Below are positions 1 to 14,200 of a DNA stretch of 64,000 nucleotides, piece by piece. The stretch covers positions 3,500,501-3,564,500 of the forward strand of contig JAPTOF010000011.1 of the NCBI GenBank assembly GCA_028554755.1, given 5' to 3'. The position numbers and the translations under genes are program-made. The notes beneath the pieces are model-generated. The model was not told the DNA's origin. It was given only the letters and a program-made list of their open reading frames with translations, and did no database searches. Source of the DNA: Cordia subcordata. Lineage: Eukaryota > Streptophyta > Magnoliopsida > Boraginales > Cordiaceae. Each line of letters begins with the position of its first letter. Within the stretch, counting starts at the first letter, position 1.

Positions 1-485
1 AATATATCTACACATACACAAAAAACATAGTTTTTATCATCAGCCTTGTAAAGGTACTATCTTTGTCTCCAGCTTGAGCTATTAAAGTATTCTTTTGTGA
101 AAAATTCAACTCAAATAAATAATAATTCGTCAGTAGATAAACCCAAGAAAATCTTTGATCTGTTGTTGTGCTCCTTTATTCTATTTTATCACCAATTTTT
201 CGATCAGAAAAGAAGAAAAAAGCATTTATCTTATCATCATCAAGCCTTTGATCTTTCTTTTGAAGCTGAAGAAGAATACCCTTTTGGTACTTTATCAAAT
301 TTGCGGCATTTGTAAGATCAATTTGTTGTAATTTTTGTGTTTACTGGATCAATAAGAGAATTTTTGCTGCTAAAGAGGCACGCAAATTTTGGTAGCCTAT
401 CAATTTTGATATGTTTGTTGGGATAAAGTTTTGATCTTTATGTATATAGTATCAAGAAGAGGATTTTATACATCTGTGTACATTA
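1..485 (+). other. 5' leader and proximal upstream region of the PLD gene
   Basis: About 485 bp, AT-rich, lies before the PLD start codon. The ATG at 486 is chosen because the long open frame carrying the Pro-rich N terminus begins there. An upstream open frame (97-315) opens with GTG, not ATG, so it is not a credible uORF. No clear TATA box can be assigned; transcription may start outside the window or near its left edge. Confidence 0.5.
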
Positions 486-2270
486 ATGGATAATTATAAT
501 TCTCATTCTTCATACCCTTACGGGTATCCTCATGTTCCACCACCTGCAAATCAGCCATACCCACCACCTCCTCATCCACCATATCCACCACCCGCAGGTT
601 CGGGTGCATACCCTCCCCCCAATGATCAATACCCCTATCCTCATTATCCACACCCTTTTAGCCATTCAAATCCTGGTCATGTTAACTATCCACGCCCTTT
701 TGAGCATTCACATTCTGGCCATTTTAGTTATCCAGCATATCCTGGGCCTTCTGCACCCCTTCCTAAACCTTACCATTCTGGGTCCTTAGATTACAGCTAC
801 CCTGGGCCATCACATTCTGGACCCCCACCTTATCCGCATCATGGATATCCTCCTCCTTCGGCGGCTTCCTCTCGGCCTAGCTTTGAACAGCAGAGTAGTT
901 TCCATTATAGCCCTTTTCATTTCCAGCATCAGTATTCGGGGCACTTCGAGCCTCCAGAGAGCCTAGCTAGTGCTCCACCTGCAGTTGATGAGTTCGCGAG
1001 CCAACACCATCAAGGTAGCTCACCATCTGTTGGTGTTCCTGTTACGAATTATGATCCTGGAAAGGATAATTCCCCCTCTTATCCTCCACTTTATCCACCA
1101 ATAGAAGATCAAGTAGCACATATGCATTTGTCAGATGATCACCCTACTGCGCCGGCATCTCCACCAGCCCCTTCTGCACCAACGGTGTCTAGTACTCCTC
1201 CGAAGTACCACTCAGGGCCACTACCGATGACTTCAAAGCTAAATGGTCAAGGAACTATATATGGGTATCCTAATAACTCTTTCTCGCATTGGGAGACATC
1301 TTCGGTGGGCAAGGTTGAGACACCAACTCATCCTTCTTCGACTCACTCATTTAATTACATCAATTCACCACAAAGTCAGAATATGGCGCTCGTGCCATTT
1401 TCTCGCAAAGGGTCCTTGAAGGTTTTGCTTTTACATGGAAATTTGGACATTTGGGTGTATGAGGCGAAAAACCTCCCAAACATGGATATGTTCCACAAGA
1501 GGATAGGGGAGATGATTAGTAAATTACCTGGAAACATGGGTGGCATGAGTAATAAAATTACAAGTGATCCCTATGTCTCAATTGCAGTAGCAGATGCTAC
1601 AATTGGAAGAACATATGTTATAGGCAATAGCGAAAATCCTGTTTGGATGCAGCATTTTAATGTTCCTGTTGCTCATTATGCTGCTGAGGTAGAGTTTGTT
1701 GTGAAGGATGACGATGTTGTGGGATCCCAGCTTATAGGGACTGTGGCAGTCCCGGTGGAGCAAATATATTCAGGAGGAAGAGTTGAGGGGTTCTTTCCAA
1801 TCCTTGGTCCCAATGGGAGACCCTGCAAAACTGGAGCTGTTTTGAGTATTGCAATTAGATATATTCCGATTGATGAGCTGAGCATCTATCATCCAGGTGT
1901 TGGAGCTGGACCTGAGTATAATGGAGTTCCAGGGACGTATTTTCCACTTAGAAAGGGTGGAAGAGTTACACTTTATCAAGATGCTCATGTACCTGATGGA
2001 TCCCTTCCAAATTTGATGCTTGACCATGGGATGGAATATGTGCATGGAAAGTGCTGGTTTGACATCTTTGACGCAATACGCCAGGCCCGGCGTTTGATAT
2101 ATATTACTGGATGGTCAGTTTGGCACAAAGTTAGACTAGTTAGAGATGATAATTCTGTAGCTGGTTACACCTTAGGAGAGCTTTTGAGGTCTAAGTCACA
2201 GGAAGGAGTGAGAGTGCTGCTTCTTGTGTGGGATGATCCAACATCAAGAAGTATTTTGGGATACAAAACG
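486..2270 (+). CDS. PLDBETA1: PLD exon 1: disordered N terminus, C2 domain, start of catalytic region
   Basis: Encodes residues 1-595, more than half of the protein. It covers the Pro/Tyr-rich tail, the whole C2 domain and the first part of the catalytic barrel ([22 protein letters not shown]). The frame would read on to 2357 into intron 1; the exon is ended at the donor ACG|GTTAGT because exon 2 continues phase 0 with the conserved [11 protein letters not shown] block. Confidence 0.93.
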
Positions 2271-5200
2271 GTTAGTAGTTTACCTTGTGTTTGGCCTCTA
2301 ATTATACTTCTTTGCCCTTTAAATATGTACCTGAGCATCACTAATGACTCCAACTAGTTTATCTATTTGTTTGTGAAGACCATTTTGAATCATTCATGTT
2401 GAATTTAATCTTAGTTGATTGCATCTACAAAATCCAACATTTTAAAATATTTGTACCTGAAATGAATCTTTTAATACATCTTTCTCTATGTGTCCCTCTA
2501 TGGCATGGTGGCAAATGTTCACCAAATGTAACAATGTAATTCGTTGGAGCAACTATTTAATTACAGATAAGCTCTCACATCAGACTATTGTCCGCGAGCA
2601 ATTTCAATAGTTGATAGCAGCATGCGTGGGTCATAATCTGTATTGTTCTATACTCATGCAGGAAAATCTGCTGATCTTGATTTGTGTAGTGACCTAAGAT
2701 ATTTGCCAATACTTGCCCTCAATGGTGCATGTATGGCATGCTATTGTGAATACCTTTTCTCATCTGCATGAATATTGCATTTTGTGACCTGACATGTCAC
2801 TGGCTTATTGTTCTTGAATTTGGCTATGGACTCTCAGATTTTCCTTATTCATTATTCTAACATAAATTTGTCTTAAGACTATTTTTCCTTTTTTACTTCA
2901 AAAACAATGTTTTTAGAGCTTTCACGATGTTGTTTTCATAATCAAAATTTGAGTTGGACAGGATGGAGTCATGGCAACTCATGATGAGGAAACCAGGAGG
3001 TTCTTTAAACACTCCTCTGTGCAAGTACTGCTCTGTCCTCGTGCAGCTGGAAAGCGCCATAGTTGGGTCAAGAAGCAGGTATATTTGATATTAACTAGTT
3101 TCCCTTAGTTTGATTTTCGTCAAACATATCCCATGTCCTTCAAATTGCAAAATGTGTTCAGTTCTGATATTTACTATGATTTTCCTTAATTTGACATCAA
3201 GTTTCGGAGTATAGCTGTTGGAGATCTTAGTTATTCCTTTCAGTCGATTTAGAAGAGTACGAACTCCTACAAATTTTTTGTTTACATATCCCACATACCT
3301 CTAATAAATGTTATTCTACTTTGGATATCGAGAGATCCACCTTGTTTTGTCGGATTATTGTTGGGGCTGTATGGTTCACAAATCATTTAGACGACTGGCC
3401 AAGCATATGCATGGTATAATTAGTATCTGATGCCTTGCCAAACCAGTTACCCAATACTTCCTGTGTCCTAGAAAATTTGTATTGTCCAAGATATTTCCAG
3501 TGCATTGGTTATTTGGTGTCTTCTATGAATCATATAGCAGGAATTTGAAAACAATGTAGCTTTCGTAAAATGACTTTTGTCAGCGGGATTGACAGGAAGA
3601 CTTTGATTTTTCATGCAATATTTATTATTGATTGGAACTCACTACAGTGAATTCAATGTTAAAAATCAGGAAGTTGGCGTTATATATACACATCATCAGA
3701 AAACTGTAATTGTGGATACTGATGCTGGCAATAATAGAAGAAAAATCATTGCATTTCTTGGAGGGCTTGACTTATGTGATGGTCGATATGATACTCCACA
3801 GCATCCCTTATTTAGAACACTGCATACAGTTCATGCAGATGACTATCACAATCCAACTTATACGGTAACTTCTCCATCCGGATGCCTTTCTTTTGTGATC
3901 TCCTTTAGATATTTGAAAATTATACAGAGAACTGGACAGCAGAAAGATGTTAAGTGATGCTTTTTGCAAATTGATATCTTTTCTTGCCAGCAAATCATAA
4001 ACAGCCTTTACTAGGGATGCTCACTAATGCCTATAACTTAGGCATTAAATACATTGTCAGGTGCTTGATAAGCATGTATTGAGATGAAATTATAGCTTAT
4101 TAGTAGAACAGTTTTCATAAGGATGGACCAGTTTGTGGACGAACCAGGTTATTATAGTGTATTCAAGAAGTTTCTTGCACCTAATGGGAATTTTGGTGCG
4201 ACCTTTGTTTGACTTTGGTCAATAAACTCTTTTCTTAACATTGCTGGAAAGAAAAATGTATTTCTGACTTTTAATGACACAAACACCTGCTAGGTGAACA
4301 ACTGAAAAATCTTGCAAATAGAATAGACACATTTCATACTTCCTCCATGCACCCCCTTATGTTAGGACGCTGACCTGGTTGGGAGGTGCAATTTTGGTGT
4401 TAATACCAGCTACATGACCAACTAAGCTTCCTGGGTTAATCAAGCATTGTTTCTTTTCATAGACAGAATTGTTTATATGTTTTGCACATTGATCCTTGTT
4501 TCTCTGTAAACAGGGAAATGTTGCTGGTTGTCCAAGGGAACCATGGCATGATTTGCATTGCAAAATTGATGGTCCAGCAGCATATGATGTGCTGACCAAC
4601 TTTGAGGAGCGTTGGCTAAAAGCTGCAAAGCCTCATGGAATCCATAAACTGAAGTCATCATATGATGATGCTTTGCTCAGAATAGAGAGGGTGGCTGACA
4701 TATTGGGGATGTTAGATGCTCCTTGTCTAAGCGATAATGATCCTGAAGGTTGGCATGTCCAGGTAAAAGGATATATTCATTATCGTTCACGATTGAGTCC
4801 TTGATATCTGCTATTGAATGTAAAAGTAGTATTTGCTTTCTGTCTTATGTGCTATTCAGATTTTTCGTTCCATTGATTCAAACTCTGTCAAAGGCTTTCC
4901 CAAGGACCCTAAAGAAGCCACATTAAAGGTGAGAAAATAGATAAGTTCTTTCTCTTCTTGAGATTCTTATTTTCTCCCTTTTGATGTAATCCATGGTAAA
5001 TTTGGTTTAACAGAACCTTGTATGTGGGAAGAATGTACTTATTGATATGAGCATACATACGGCATATGTAAAAGCCATTCGATCTGCCCAACATTACATT
5101 TACATCGAGAATCAGTACTTCATAGGTTCCTCGTACAACTGGAGTTCGCATAAGGACTTGGGTAAGGAATTCTGCTTAAATAAATGTGTGGTATTCATGT

Positions 5201-8200
5201 TCATGATCAAAAACATCTCTGGCAGAAAATTTGTTTTTCTACTTGTCAAAATGCTTGGTTCTAGATTTAATCAAAATGGCTTATTCTAGACATATAATTG
5301 ATTCAGATTCTTTTGCTGTCGGCGTCGATTTGTTTATAGAAAGTCTGCAACTATTGGGTGATCTAGTAGTGAGCATCTTTTGACATTGGATCATATATTT
5401 TTTATTGTCTTTAAAGCTCAAACCTTTAATTAGATAAACACAAGCTTTAATCTTTTGTGCCTGAGGCTTTTATCTTTTCTTTCTGAGTTTGGGCATCCCA
5501 GGGGTTGCTGACCCACTGTTGCGAGTGTTTTTGGTCTTACATTTGGAATTTGCAAGTTATCTGCAATAATTTTGTATGGTGTTGGGTTTGGTGGAATTCC
5601 TTCTTTGGAATTTAGGTTTGTTTTTCACTCAAATGTGGAAGCTGTGTTTGTAATTCCTTTCTCAATAAAGGAAAAGTTAGTGGTCTTCAGGTTGATTAGA
5701 CTTTATTGAGCACATGCTGTGTTAATTTCGCTTCTGTACTCTATAAAACCAACGGCTTTATGTCAGTATAGATATTTGGAGCTGTAGATATCAGTTAGTT
5801 TCATTTCACATTTGGATAAAACTGAGTCAGTTGGATCATGATATAAGCAGAGTTCTTTCCTTGTGAAGGCCATTTCTTTACAGACAGGTCATATTTGAAG
5901 TTTATTTTACCTTACAGAAGTACCTGATGAATGGCTTTGCAACAAAAGTACGGCTAGTAGGAGAGCATCTGCATCATTATTATCGCTATAAGTGCACAAA
6001 CATTATCGTTTCAGTCTTAGAGCAGAGGTTCAATTAACATGTTGAAGACTGTAGAGTGACACTATCATGCTTGCTGAGCTCTCAAGTCTCTAGCAACTTG
6101 AAGTAGTTCTTGTGACATAAGCAAACTCTTTGGATATGTATTTTGTATGTAGCTTTCTTTTTGTGGAGGGGAAGGCCAAGTAGGGAGGAGGTAATGCAAA
6201 TTGTAATAAACAAACCCATTGATGAAGTATCTGCAGGAAGATAATTATGAAAAATTAACTATCAGATTGGCAAATGGTCGGTCAACATAATGCTGGGGCC
6301 ACACCCCAGGGGGGGAGAGTGGGAAGTTGAGAGATTTGATGTGGCTTTCAGTATCCAGAAGTAAGCAGGTTTTAGTTTGCACCTTGCTGGAGTTCAATCT
6401 ATCATCCATGTATGTTGTAGTTTTGTGGGTTATTTTCACATTTTTGGACTCGCATCTTTTAGGTTCATTCAATTTCTGGATCCGTACAGATTGATCTTTC
6501 TTTTTTATTTGAAAGAAGGACGATTGTTTGTATCTGGTAGCGGCTAGGCATCAGTTTCATCTCTTACAGAATTATCATATTTGAAAGAATAGATGGATTG
6601 AAAGTAAAAACCAGAGGTTCACAATCTTGTATTACATTTTTGCTACCAGTTAAACTAAACAATGGGCTGAGTTTGATTTTACTACGTAGAAGAATTCTAT
6701 GCCACCTGATCTCCTTGCTTTTTCAGATTTAGTTATCTTTGGGTTCAATTTTTGTTCACAATATCTCCTTCCAGCTCTGAATTGATTAAGATTTTTACTA
6801 TAGGTGCCAATAATCTGATTCCAATGGAAATTGCGCTTAAAATTACTGAAAAGATAAGAGCAAATGAGAGGTTTGCAGCATATGTTATCATCCCAATGTG
6901 GCCAGAGGGTAATCCAACTGGTGCTGCTACACAAAGGATTCTATATTGGCAGGTATGCGGAGCTTCACTGGGTGTCTGAGTGATATATATATCGAAGTTT
7001 CACATGCATACTTTCTGCATTGTAAGAATAAATGTATTCATAGTTTAAAGATGAATACTTACCTGAATTGCCTAAAATTTGTAATGTATGTCACTCTGTT
7101 TAACTCACGGATCAGAGTCTTGAACACAACTAGTTGAAGACTATCGATCACAACTTAAGTGCCCTTTTCTAAGTAGTGCTTTTGTGGAGAGAAATTTTTC
7201 ATCAACAGAGAGAGGTCTTATCTTTTTTCTTTTTCTTATAAAGAATGTATCTTTATATGCAAATAAAAATTCCAACGTACTGAGATAATGGGGAGTTATT
7301 TAACTTCCCACTCCTGGGAGGTTTCTTAACTTCCCATAACTCTTTTATTTTTTATTTTTTTGCTTTATCAATTAATAAATGGGTCAGATCAGGTCAATCC
7401 ACATTGGGTGACCCGACTTGAATTGTTAACATGCATTCTGATAAATGCTGTTATATGTTTAAAAAAAATCATTATGATCTCTTTTGGAGCATCTAAACAG
7501 ATTGCAGGGCTTCGCAACTAACTTAGAGCCATTATATAACGAAATCCTATTTCCAACTCCTAACTTGTGTTGGCAGAATAAAACGATGCAAATGATGTAT
7601 GAAACCATCTACAAGGCTTTGGTGGAGGTTGGACTTGAGAATGAATTCTCACCCCAAGATTATTTAAACTTCTATTGCCTTGGCAACCGGGAGGCTCTCG
7701 GTGGAGGTGACAAATCAAGCCCTGATAGTGCTGCAAACTCCCCTCAGGTATTTCTCCTTTACCTCTCCGAGGAAGAAAACCTTGGTTCAAAGGAACTAAC
7801 TTGAAAATCATCAACTTGATTCATTTCGTGTTGTTTCCGTATCTTTGCAACCCCACATACACGTTTTCAAGTTTACTGTATTTTCCTTTAGGCAACTTCA
7901 TTTCAACATGACTATGCTGCTCCCTGGATATTTCAGATAAGACTTGGTGGAGTTTAGTTAAAAATTTGGATTTATGCAATTGTTACTCGTATGTTGTTTC
8001 AGGCACTCGGTCGAAAGAACCGCAGATTGATGATTTATGTTCATTCAAAAGGCATGATAGTTGATGATGAGTATGTGATATTGGGCTCTGCAAACATTAA
8101 CCAGCGCTCTATGGAGGGTACCAGAGACACAGAGATTGCAATGGGAGCCTATCAACCTCATTACACATGGGCAAGAAAAGGTTCAAACCCGTATGGACAG

Positions 8201-11200
8201 GTAATCCATTTTATATGTTGTAGTCTGGGATTGTTTAATGAAATCAAGAATCTCTAATGTGAAAATTTAGTATTTGCTGCTTGATTTGATAACATGATAA
8301 TAAACAAGTGTTGGAATTGGGAAAATGTAAATGCTTTCAAACCTTTGACAGAACTCATAACCTGTTTGGAGTAGTCTTTTTCTTAGTCTTATCTTAAATC
8401 TAAAATCTGATAAAATAGCTATTTTATGAGAAATAAGTGTCTCATACAATAAGATTATTTGGTTTATAAGCTAAAATGCTGTTATAAATTAATTTGATAA
8501 TAATATTATCAATTTTGAGTCACAGTATTTTAATTTATAATTAAATAATAAATTATAAAAATATAAATATTAATTAATTTTTATTTTTTTAAAAAATTTA
8601 AAATTTTTGAAATTTGAAATTTTTAATATTTAATTTTTAACATTTTTTATTTTAAATTTTTTAATTTTTTTAGTTTTTAAATTTTAAATTTTTAAATTTT
8701 TAATTTTCTAATTTTTTAAAAATTTTTTAATCTTTAATTTTTTTAATTTTTAAATTTTTGATTTTTATATTTAATATTTAATATTTTATTTTTCAATTTT
8801 TTAAATTTTAGTTTAATTTTTAATTTTCTTTAGTTTTTAATTTTAAATTTTTATATTTTAAAATTTTTATTTTTAATTGTTTTCTAACTAATAAGATATA
8901 AGATAGATACAAGTACCCTAAACTCAATTTATTTTTTATAACTACAAATAAAACATCTTATGAAAGGTATCTTATAAGTGTCTTATAATAAGTTGATAAC
9001 AAACAATATTTTTCATATAAATTGTCAAATAAGATAAATGTTTTAAAATAAGACCCAAACAAACACAGCATTAGACTCACATATTTATATTACTATAAAT
9101 ACAAAGAAATAAAGTCTCTCTGATGTGGAAGAGAGTTAATACAAGTTAATGCAACCACTGTACTCCCCCTTAAGGTGGAGCGTATATATCATAGGTGCCA
9201 AGCTTATTAAAAATATTATTAGCTCGAGGACCACTGAGTGACTTTGTAAACAAGTCAGCTACTTGGTCATTAGAGCTAGCATAGGAAATAACAATCTCTC
9301 TTGACAAAGTGGACAATCAATTTCTTTATATGTTTGGTTTGTTCATAGAACACCGGATTTGTTGCAGTGTGAATGGCAGTTTGATTATCGCAAATAAGCT
9401 TTACTAAACCAGAACTACCTAAGCCAATGTTTTGTGAGAAGATTTTTCACCTATATTAGCTCACAAGTAGCAAGTGCTAGCTCGATAATCTGATTCTGCA
9501 TTCGAGCGCACAACCACATCTTGCTTCTTGCTGTTCCATGAGACCAGATTTTTACCAATAAGCACACAATACCTAGAGGTCGATCTTCTATTAGGACTTA
9601 CCTAATTTGCATTTGAGTATCCAGTAATCTCTATGTGTGCTTTGTTACTATAAAGCAATCCTTTTCTAGGTGAGCCTTTTATATACTTCAGAATTCTAAG
9701 AACTGCATCCTAGTGTCTTCTTCGTGGCGCATTTGAGAACTGACTTACCACACTAACTGCAAATGATATGTCTAGTCGAGTCACAGTGACATAATTAAAT
9801 TTTTGAACCAATATTAAAATTTTCAACTAATCTTCTATATCTTCTTGGATCTAATATCAATTCTCTTCTTCTGGTAAAAGTTTTACATTCGGATTCATCA
9901 GTGAATCACATGGTTGCGCACCAAGCAATCTTGCCTTACTTAACATGTCTAAAGCATACTTTTTTTGAGATATGGTCAGTCCTTGTCTTGATTTTGCCCC
10001 CATCAACACCCAAGAAATAATGTAAATCTTTGTTTGAAATTTCTCATGAAGAAATGCCTTTAGGTCTTCCATACCTGTAGTGTCATCACCAATTATCACA
10101 ATATCATCAATATACACAATTAGCTGTTTTCCATTAGAATATTGGCAGAAAACAGAATGATCAACACCACAATGCATCAATCCAAATTCAAAAACCACCA
10201 TGCTAAAATGCCCAAACTAGGCTCGGGGTGATTGCTCGAAGCCATAGAGAGCCTTCTTTAGACAACACACCTTTTGAGACTCCCTTTGAGCAACAAACTC
10301 TGGAGGTTGCTCCATGTATACCTCTTCATTAAGATCACCATTAAGAAAAGTATTATTAATATCAAGTTGATGAAGGGGCCAATTATGTAGAGCAACCTAA
10401 AAAGGAATATACAAATAGAAGATATTTTCGCGACAGGAGAAATTATGTCGCCATAATCAAGACCACAATCTTGTATATATCTCTTAGCCACAAGACAAGC
10501 GTTCAAGCGATCAACCTGTCGATCCATAGATTTACCATGAGGTAAATCAACCAACTCCCAAGTCCCCATTATTGTGCAAAGTAGACATCATCTCAAGCAT
10601 TGCGGCTCACCAACCTGGATAAGCACCTGTCTCTGCCACATTCTTGGGAATAGAGACAAAAGATTAAAAGGCAATAAAATAGGCATAGGAAGGGGATAGG
10701 TTATCATATGTCACGAAATTAGAGGTAGGATGATGAGTGGTGCAAGACTTTTATGCTGAGCAATAAGGAGATCAATGTTAGAGGACAAAACAACAGCAAT
10801 AGGATCCGAAGGCGACGAGTTAGTTGGTACCAATGAAGGTAACGACAGACAAGGAGGGGATGAAGGATGAGCATAGCACGTATAAACCTGAAAGCGTGGT
10901 CAATCCAATCACAAAGTAACCACTGGTGAAGGATCAGGAGCAAGAATAGAAGGGATATCAAAGATAGAAACTTGAAAGGGCAAGGACTCAATTACTAGAG
11001 TAGGAGATGGATGCAAAGGGAATTAAGGAGTGGTCTGGAAGAAGGTAACATCGGCAGAGACAAGCCATCGATTGAGTTGTAGAGAGTACCAACAGTACCT
11101 TTTCCGATGCCGATTATATCCAAGAAAGACACACTTAGTAGATTGAGGCCCCAATTTGTTTATCCTAGGGGAGATATTATGAACAAAACATACACAACCA

Positions 11201-14200
11201 AAAACCTAAGGGACTAAGGCACATATAGGATCACAGGGAAATAAATTGCAAAAGGAATTTGATCATGAAAGACAGAGGAAGGTATGTGATTAATTAGATA
11301 ACAGGAAGTCAAGATTGCATGATCCCAAAAACAAAGATGCACATGCATATAAAGGAGAAGGGTATGGCCTGTCTCAATAAGATGGCAATTTTTTCATTCA
11401 CCAACCTCATTTTGCTATGGAGTAGTTGAATTGTCCGATGAAGAGGCTTGAACAGCATTTGCTACCTGTTGGGGTCGACCATGGGGGACTCGAACAAGTG
11501 TCATGAGAATGTCCTAATTTATTGCAATATGTGTAGCGAGGTAGTAACTGTTATTGGAGCGGCCCCTTACGTCCAGGAATACCACGTCCTCGACCTTGAC
11601 CTCCACGGTTACTATTATTAGGTAGGGTAGGAGTGACAAGAGCAGACTGACCAAAAGGTAGAGCAGATGTCACAGCTTGTAGGTGAGCTAGATGCAACCA
11701 TACATAAGCATCTTCTAGAGTTGGCAAGGTGGATTCAGACAAGAGCTGGGAGTGGACAGAATCACATCAAGGGGGAAGGCCACGTAATTGAAGAACAAGA
11801 CAGAGATGATCCTGTTGTTGCACAATTAGCTTCGAATTTGTGGCGATAGGGAACAAATCTCGAAACTCAAGCATAGGACTTTGGAACTTATTGTAATAGG
11901 TTGTTAAATCATATTTGGAGATGGTACTCACAGTATCATACACCCTAGTCACTTGATTGAAGTATAAAACTTGTGCAGTAGACCAAATAGATTGACAAGT
12001 CCTGCGCTGTCGGAAACCCCTCATCAGTTATAGCTGTAAAGACTGCTAAAGTAAACTCACGAGTTGGTCATTTGCATAATGCTAGGTATAGGCATCAACT
12101 TTAGACAAATTAGATGGAGAATTAGATGTCAAGTGGTCTTTTAAGCCTTGTCCAAGGAATCAATTTTCTATCGCAACAGACCAATAGGAGTAGTTGTTAC
12201 CATTTAACTTTTCAGTCGTAATGGTATGAGTGCCAAAGAAAGAAGGGACCACTACCGATGACTTAGATTTACTAGTAGAGGCATTAGACTTTGCAGAGGT
12301 AGTAGACTTGACTTTTTCTATCTCTGTGAATGATAAAATAAGAATGTGAAGCATTGTACCAGACACAACAATTCCCACGCATAGAAGGATAAATAACAAA
12401 CTCAAGTCTCACAAAGAATAATCAAGCATGAAACTACATCTTTTTGCTTTATTTATTTATTTTTAAAAAGAACCAGCTCCTATTTAGTGCACAAAAGACA
12501 ACCTTAGGGAAGGTGGTTGAAGAAATGAACTGCATAGGAGAACAAGGACTGGCCAATGACCATGGTAGCTAAAGATTGGCACCAAAGGATTCGATGGTGA
12601 CGGCGCGTTGATCCATGCACTGACAACCAGCAGTGCATGTCACGCGTGGCCACAAGGGACGATAGGGGTAAGATGAGGTGGCTTGGGTTTTGACGTAGAT
12701 CATGGTGGTGGGTTGGTTCTACGAGAATAAGTGTCGTTTGATGGAGATCTGAAGGAAAAGGTGACGGGAAAAAGGAGGCTTGTGTGATGTTACTGTCTCT
12801 AGTAGCGGTTAGCGGTGGCCTTGGCGGAGGATGGTCTGCGACACCTAAGGATGGTTGCTTCAATCAAATTTGCATTTGGTTTAGCAGGATTGTCCTTTCT
12901 CCCCTTTCTTTTTCTGCATTGAGGTGCACGGTGTCTAGGTTTGCCACAAACATAGCAATTGCCTTTTTTCTTTTTGAAGGTTTCATTATTAGTTCGAGCT
13001 TGTAATCATTTTTCTTTTCGTACCTTTTATTTGACTTGCCTGTCTTATTGTCTTGCCCAAGATTGGCTTTTGAGGCAATCTCCTTTCCTTTGGCAGTAGT
13101 GGACTTCTTCCGGTTGGTATTTTTTATAATGATATGAGTGACCAAATCAGCAAGTGATAGAATTTGTAGGCACATGTGTTTTACTTGTTCAAGATAGAAT
13201 TTTAGAAGCAAAAATCGAGCAAGTCTGATAAGGCTGAAAATAAATTATGATAAGGGTGGTGATGGAGTAAAGGGTTAGGGTTATATATATAGATATGTTC
13301 AGAAAAGAATAGAGCGGAAGAATGGGTTGGGGAAGGGTGGGTTTAGATTTTTGTTGGTTCAAAACTATGTTGGAATTAGGAAAAAGTAAATACTTTCTTA
13401 CTTTTCAATACTTAGCCTCACATATTTATATTTATATTACTGTAAAACCAAAAAAAAAAAAAGTCTCTCTTTCGATGTGGGATAGAGTTAATACAAGTTA
13501 ATAAAAGTATTGTACTCAACAAAGGAAAATCTTTGCTTGATTTGATAACATGATAATAAACAAAGAAACAAAGGAAAAGCTAAATGTTGTAAAATGCTAG
13601 CTTCCTGCTACTACTCAGGAACTTGAATACAACTAAAGGTCTTTAGAAAGCTTCAACTTTATACATACTTTAGGAACTTATGTCTAAATTCTTTTTCTGT
13701 GGATCCATGACTGTTTGCCATAGTCAGGAAAAAAAGACACAAAGACTATTAAGTGCAGCTTCTCTATTCCTTGCAAAAACAATCAACAGAGCCATTTATT
13801 AAAGTGTATTTGCATTATTAATAGTTTCAATCTAACTAGTTTATAAGAGATTGTATCAGAAACTCTTGTACGTGGGTAGTAGCTCCACTGGTCGGGATTA
13901 CTTACGAGGAGTGATGACCTGAGCTTAGATCCCATAGGAGGCAGGGGGGTGGGTTACTTGTGTGGCATGGGAAGGGGGTGGGGGGTTTTAAATTTTTCAA
14001 AAGCAGGATCTCCTCTTATACCAGAGACCATGTAAATCTCAATGACTATTTTAGTAAAGAAAAGGTTTTATAACAAGTCTTATGTAAAACTGTTCTCCAT
14101 ACTTCATTTCAAGTTTGGACAGTGAAAATCACTCTCTTCATTGAGCAGGAATTGTGATAGAAGCACTCCCTTGATCATTTTGTTCTGGATATGTTCAAAG

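Larger units (their letters stand above)
8309..13516 (-). mobile_element. Composite degenerate Copia LTR retrotransposon, antisense in the PLD intron
   Basis: The 5' LTR (13368-13516) and 3' LTR (8309-9164, interrupted) share TGTTGGAATT and later blocks. Reading down the - strand there is a 5' leader, a gag C-terminal piece with a zinc knuckle (12916-12957), a second gag N-terminal piece (12405 downward, [16 protein letters not shown]), a second damaged zinc knuckle (about 11490-11535), the C-terminal part of integrase (11041-11460), reverse transcriptase with YIDD (about 10100) and RNase H (about 9170-9850). Protease and the integrase core were not found. A purine-rich tract precedes the 3' LTR near 9165-9172. 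Probable target duplication ACAAG (8304-8308) and ACAAA (13517-13521). Frames are broken throughout. Confidence 0.85.

Noticed and set aside
97..315. Upstream open frame of 72 codons before PLD
   Set aside because: It opens with GTG, not ATG, and shows no conserved motif; not a credible uORF.
466..789. Open frames overlapping PLD exon 1 on both strands
   Set aside because: Shadows of the Pro/Tyr-rich coding repeat; the PLD frame explains the sequence.
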